DNA from: CAJWPI01 sp964635015
GTDB lineage: Bacteria > Pseudomonadota > Gammaproteobacteria > Magnimaribacterales > Magnimaribacteraceae
Direction of reading: 5' to 3'
DNA length: 51,329 bases
Assembly (NCBI GenBank): GCA_964635015.1
Contig: CAZWMS010000006.1
Location: 1 to 51,329, forward strand
Shown: in pieces, positions 49,918 to 51,329 of the stretch
Layout of the letters: each line of letters begins with the position of its first letter
Numbering within the stretch: position 1 is the stretch's first letter
Notes under the pieces: generated by a model
What the model was told of the DNA's origin: nothing
The model's input: only the letters and a program-made list of their open reading frames with translations
Database searches by the model: none
Program-made: the position numbers and the translations under genes

Positions 49918-51329
49918 ATGGATACTAGATATCTTTTTAAAAGGCATAATACTTGGTGGGTTAAAGTTGCAGTACCTAGGACCTTGAGGGAAGAACTAGG
50001 TTTTGATTTAAGAGCTTCTCTTAAAACCCATAGTTTGACTGAAGCTCAAGAAAAAAGATGGAATATAGTTGACAACCTCAAAGAGGAAATTGAAGGGGTA
50101 AAAAATAAAAGGAAAGCTGATATTTCAGTTGATGAAAGAAATAAGGTACAAGAGTACATTCCACCCACAAATACTTCGAACCCTCAGTACTACCACAAGG
50201 TAGTTGATTGCCAGTTTGCCTGCCCTGCTCATACTCCAGTTCCTGAGTATATTCGTCAAATTTCTCTAGGAAACTATAAGGAAGCCTATATGATCAATTG
50301 GGAGTCTAATGTATTTCCAGGAATATTAGGTCGAACTTGTGACAGACCATGTGAACCTGCTTGTAGAAGAACGAGAACACATGAAAAACCGGTTGCTATA
50401 TGCAGATTAAAGAGAGTTGCCTATGACCGTAAAGGTGATACATCAAATCTTATACCAAAAATTCCTTTAAATAAGAATGGTAAGAAAATTGCTTTGGTTG
50501 GTGGAGGTCCAGCTTCTCTTACAGTAGCAAGAGATCTTCTATTTCTTGGATACGAATGTGTTCTATTTGAAAAGGATCCTCAAGCAGGAGGTCTCATGAG
50601 GACCAATATTCCTGCATTTAGACTTCCAGTAGAAGTTTTAAATGATGAGGTAGACCTGATAATAAACTTAGGTATAGAAACTAGGTTTAATACTGAAATA
50701 ACTAGCATGAAATCTCTTCTAGAAGAAGATTTCGATGCCATTTTTGTAGGAACAGGCGCTCCAAGAGGAAAAGACCTAAATATTAAAGGAAGGCAAGAAG
50801 CCAAAAAAAATATACACATTGGTATTGATTGGTTAACTAGTATTGCTTTTGAGCATACTGACTCTATAGGGAAAAAAGTGTTAGTTCTTGGCGGAGGAAA
50901 TACAGCTATGGATTGTTGTAGGTCCTCTCTGCGCCTAGGAGCTGATGACGTTAAGGTAGTTGTAAGGAGTCCTTTTGATCAAATGAAAGCTTCTGAATGG
51001 GAAATAGAAGAAGCAATGGAAGAACATATACCTATATTTGAAAACCATGTACCTAAAAAATTCCTTTTAAATGACGGGAAGCTGGTGGGTATGGAGTTTG
51101 AAAAGGTTGAAGCTATTTTTGATAAAAAAGGCAAAAGATCTTTAATTCCTACAGGTGAAGATCCAGTAATCTTTGAGTGTGATGATGTTCTTGTTGCTAT
51201 AGGTCAAGACAATGCATTTGACTGGATAGAAAGAGACATAGGTATTGAATTTGGTGAATGGGATATGCCTATTGTGGATAAGATTACCTTTCAGTCTTCT
51301 CATCCTAAAATTTTCTTTGGTGGGGATGC
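49918..51329 (+). CDS. GltD-like FAD/NAD(P) oxidoreductase with recombinase-like N-terminal domain; 3' end off window
   Basis: 470 codons are visible and the frame runs off the right edge. Residues about 4-58 (RYLFKRHNTWWVKVAVPRTL, then REELGFDLRASLKTHSLTEA) resemble DUF6538, the N-terminal domain of phage-type tyrosine recombinases. From about 90 the protein is like the glutamate synthase small subunit: N-terminal Fe-S cysteines in DCQFACPAHTPVPEYI (98, 102) and GRTCDRPCEPACRR (141, 145, 149), an FAD Rossmann site KIALVGGGPASLTVARDLL near 190-208, an NADPH site VLVLGGGNTAMDCCRSSLRLG near 321-341, and the closing IFFGGD. Only the ATG at 49918 precedes the first cysteines; a TTG at residue 40 has no ribosome site. 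The ribosome site of the ATG is itself weak. GltD, PreT or another Fe-S flavoprotein role cannot be separated; no gltB is in view. Divergent from iscR. Confidence 0.88.
   Translation, partial: MDTRYLFKRHNTWWVKVAVPRTLREELGFDLRASLKTHSLTEAQEKRWNIVDNLKEEIEGVKNKRKADISVDERNKVQEYIPPTNTSNPQYYHKVVDCQFACPAHTPVPEYIRQISLGNYKEAYMINWESNVFPGILGRTCDRPCEPACRRTRTHEKPVAICRLKRVAYDRKGDTSNLIPKIPLNKNGKKIALVGGGPASLTVARDLLFLGYECVLFEKDPQAGGLMRTNIPAFRLPVEVLNDEVDLIINLGIETRFNTEITSMKSLLEEDFDAIFVGTGAPRGKDLNIKGRQEAKKNIHIGIDWLTSIAFEHTDSIGKKVLVLGGGNTAMDCCRSSLRLGADDVKVVVRSPFDQMKASEWEIEEAMEEHIPIFENHVPKKFLLNDGKLVGMEFEKVEAIFDKKGKRSLIPTGEDPVIFECDDVLVAIGQDNAFDWIERDIGIEFGEWDMPIVDKITFQSSHPKIFFGGD

Overview
The window is a compact, low-GC (mid-30s % by eye) chromosomal segment from a gammaproteobacterium. 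Several neighbourhoods are typical of that class: fxsA next to groES-groEL, an iscRSUA-fdx-iscX cluster, the rodZ-ispG-hisS-yfgM-bamB-der block, murJ-ribF-ileS-lspA-ispH, and sdhCDAB-lpd-sucCD. Very short gaps, frequent overlaps, and a B12-uptake operon under a cobalamin riboswitch fit a streamlined marine lineage such as SAR86. That lineage assignment is an inference; there is no rRNA in the window.

Layout. 1-5.1 kb: the 3' part of a CorB-type CBS protein, an MscS channel, an SLC13 permease with TrkA-C domains, a small voltage-gated cation channel of unusually high GC, and a PuuD-type membrane protein. 5.2-9.9 kb: groEL, groES, fxsA, a VanZ-like protein, an AmpG-like MFS protein and yajQ. 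9.96-12.5 kb: cobalamin riboswitch, btuB-like receptor and PduO-type adenosyltransferase. 12.5-21 kb (minus strand): ampD, a six-EF-hand secreted protein, ispH, lspA, ileS, ribF, murJ and msrB. 21-29.6 kb: fatty acid desaturase, two acyl-CoA synthetases, a hexapeptide acyltransferase with a damaged or non-canonical 5' end, then a MATE-tusA-oxidoreductase operon and a crotonase. 29.5-36.3 kb (minus): TCA-cycle block sucD, sucC, lpd, sdhB, sdhA, sdhD, sdhC. 36.4-49.7 kb (minus): MFS transporter, oligopeptidase B, der, bamB, yfgM, hisS, ispG, rodZ, ndk, iscX, fdx, iscA, iscU, iscS, iscR. 49.9 kb to the right edge (plus): a GltD-like flavoprotein whose first ~60 residues look like the N-terminal domain of a tyrosine recombinase.

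How it fits together. Most genes are housekeeping: protein folding, Fe-S assembly, isoprenoid synthesis (ispG and ispH are Fe-S enzymes), peptidoglycan and lipoprotein export, outer-membrane assembly and the succinate half of the TCA cycle. The accessory content is B12 scavenging, lipid/acyl-CoA metabolism and ion channels.

Most notable: the recombinase-like/GltD-like fusion at 49918; an isc operon without hscBA although IscU keeps an LPPIK motif; a 10-bp tandem duplication of the btuB start that creates a five-codon overlapping mini-ORF downstream of the riboswitch; a Cav-like pore motif in an atypically GC-rich channel gene; and an acyltransferase whose conserved N-terminus has no standard start codon. 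No CRISPR array, IS element, tRNA or rRNA was seen.
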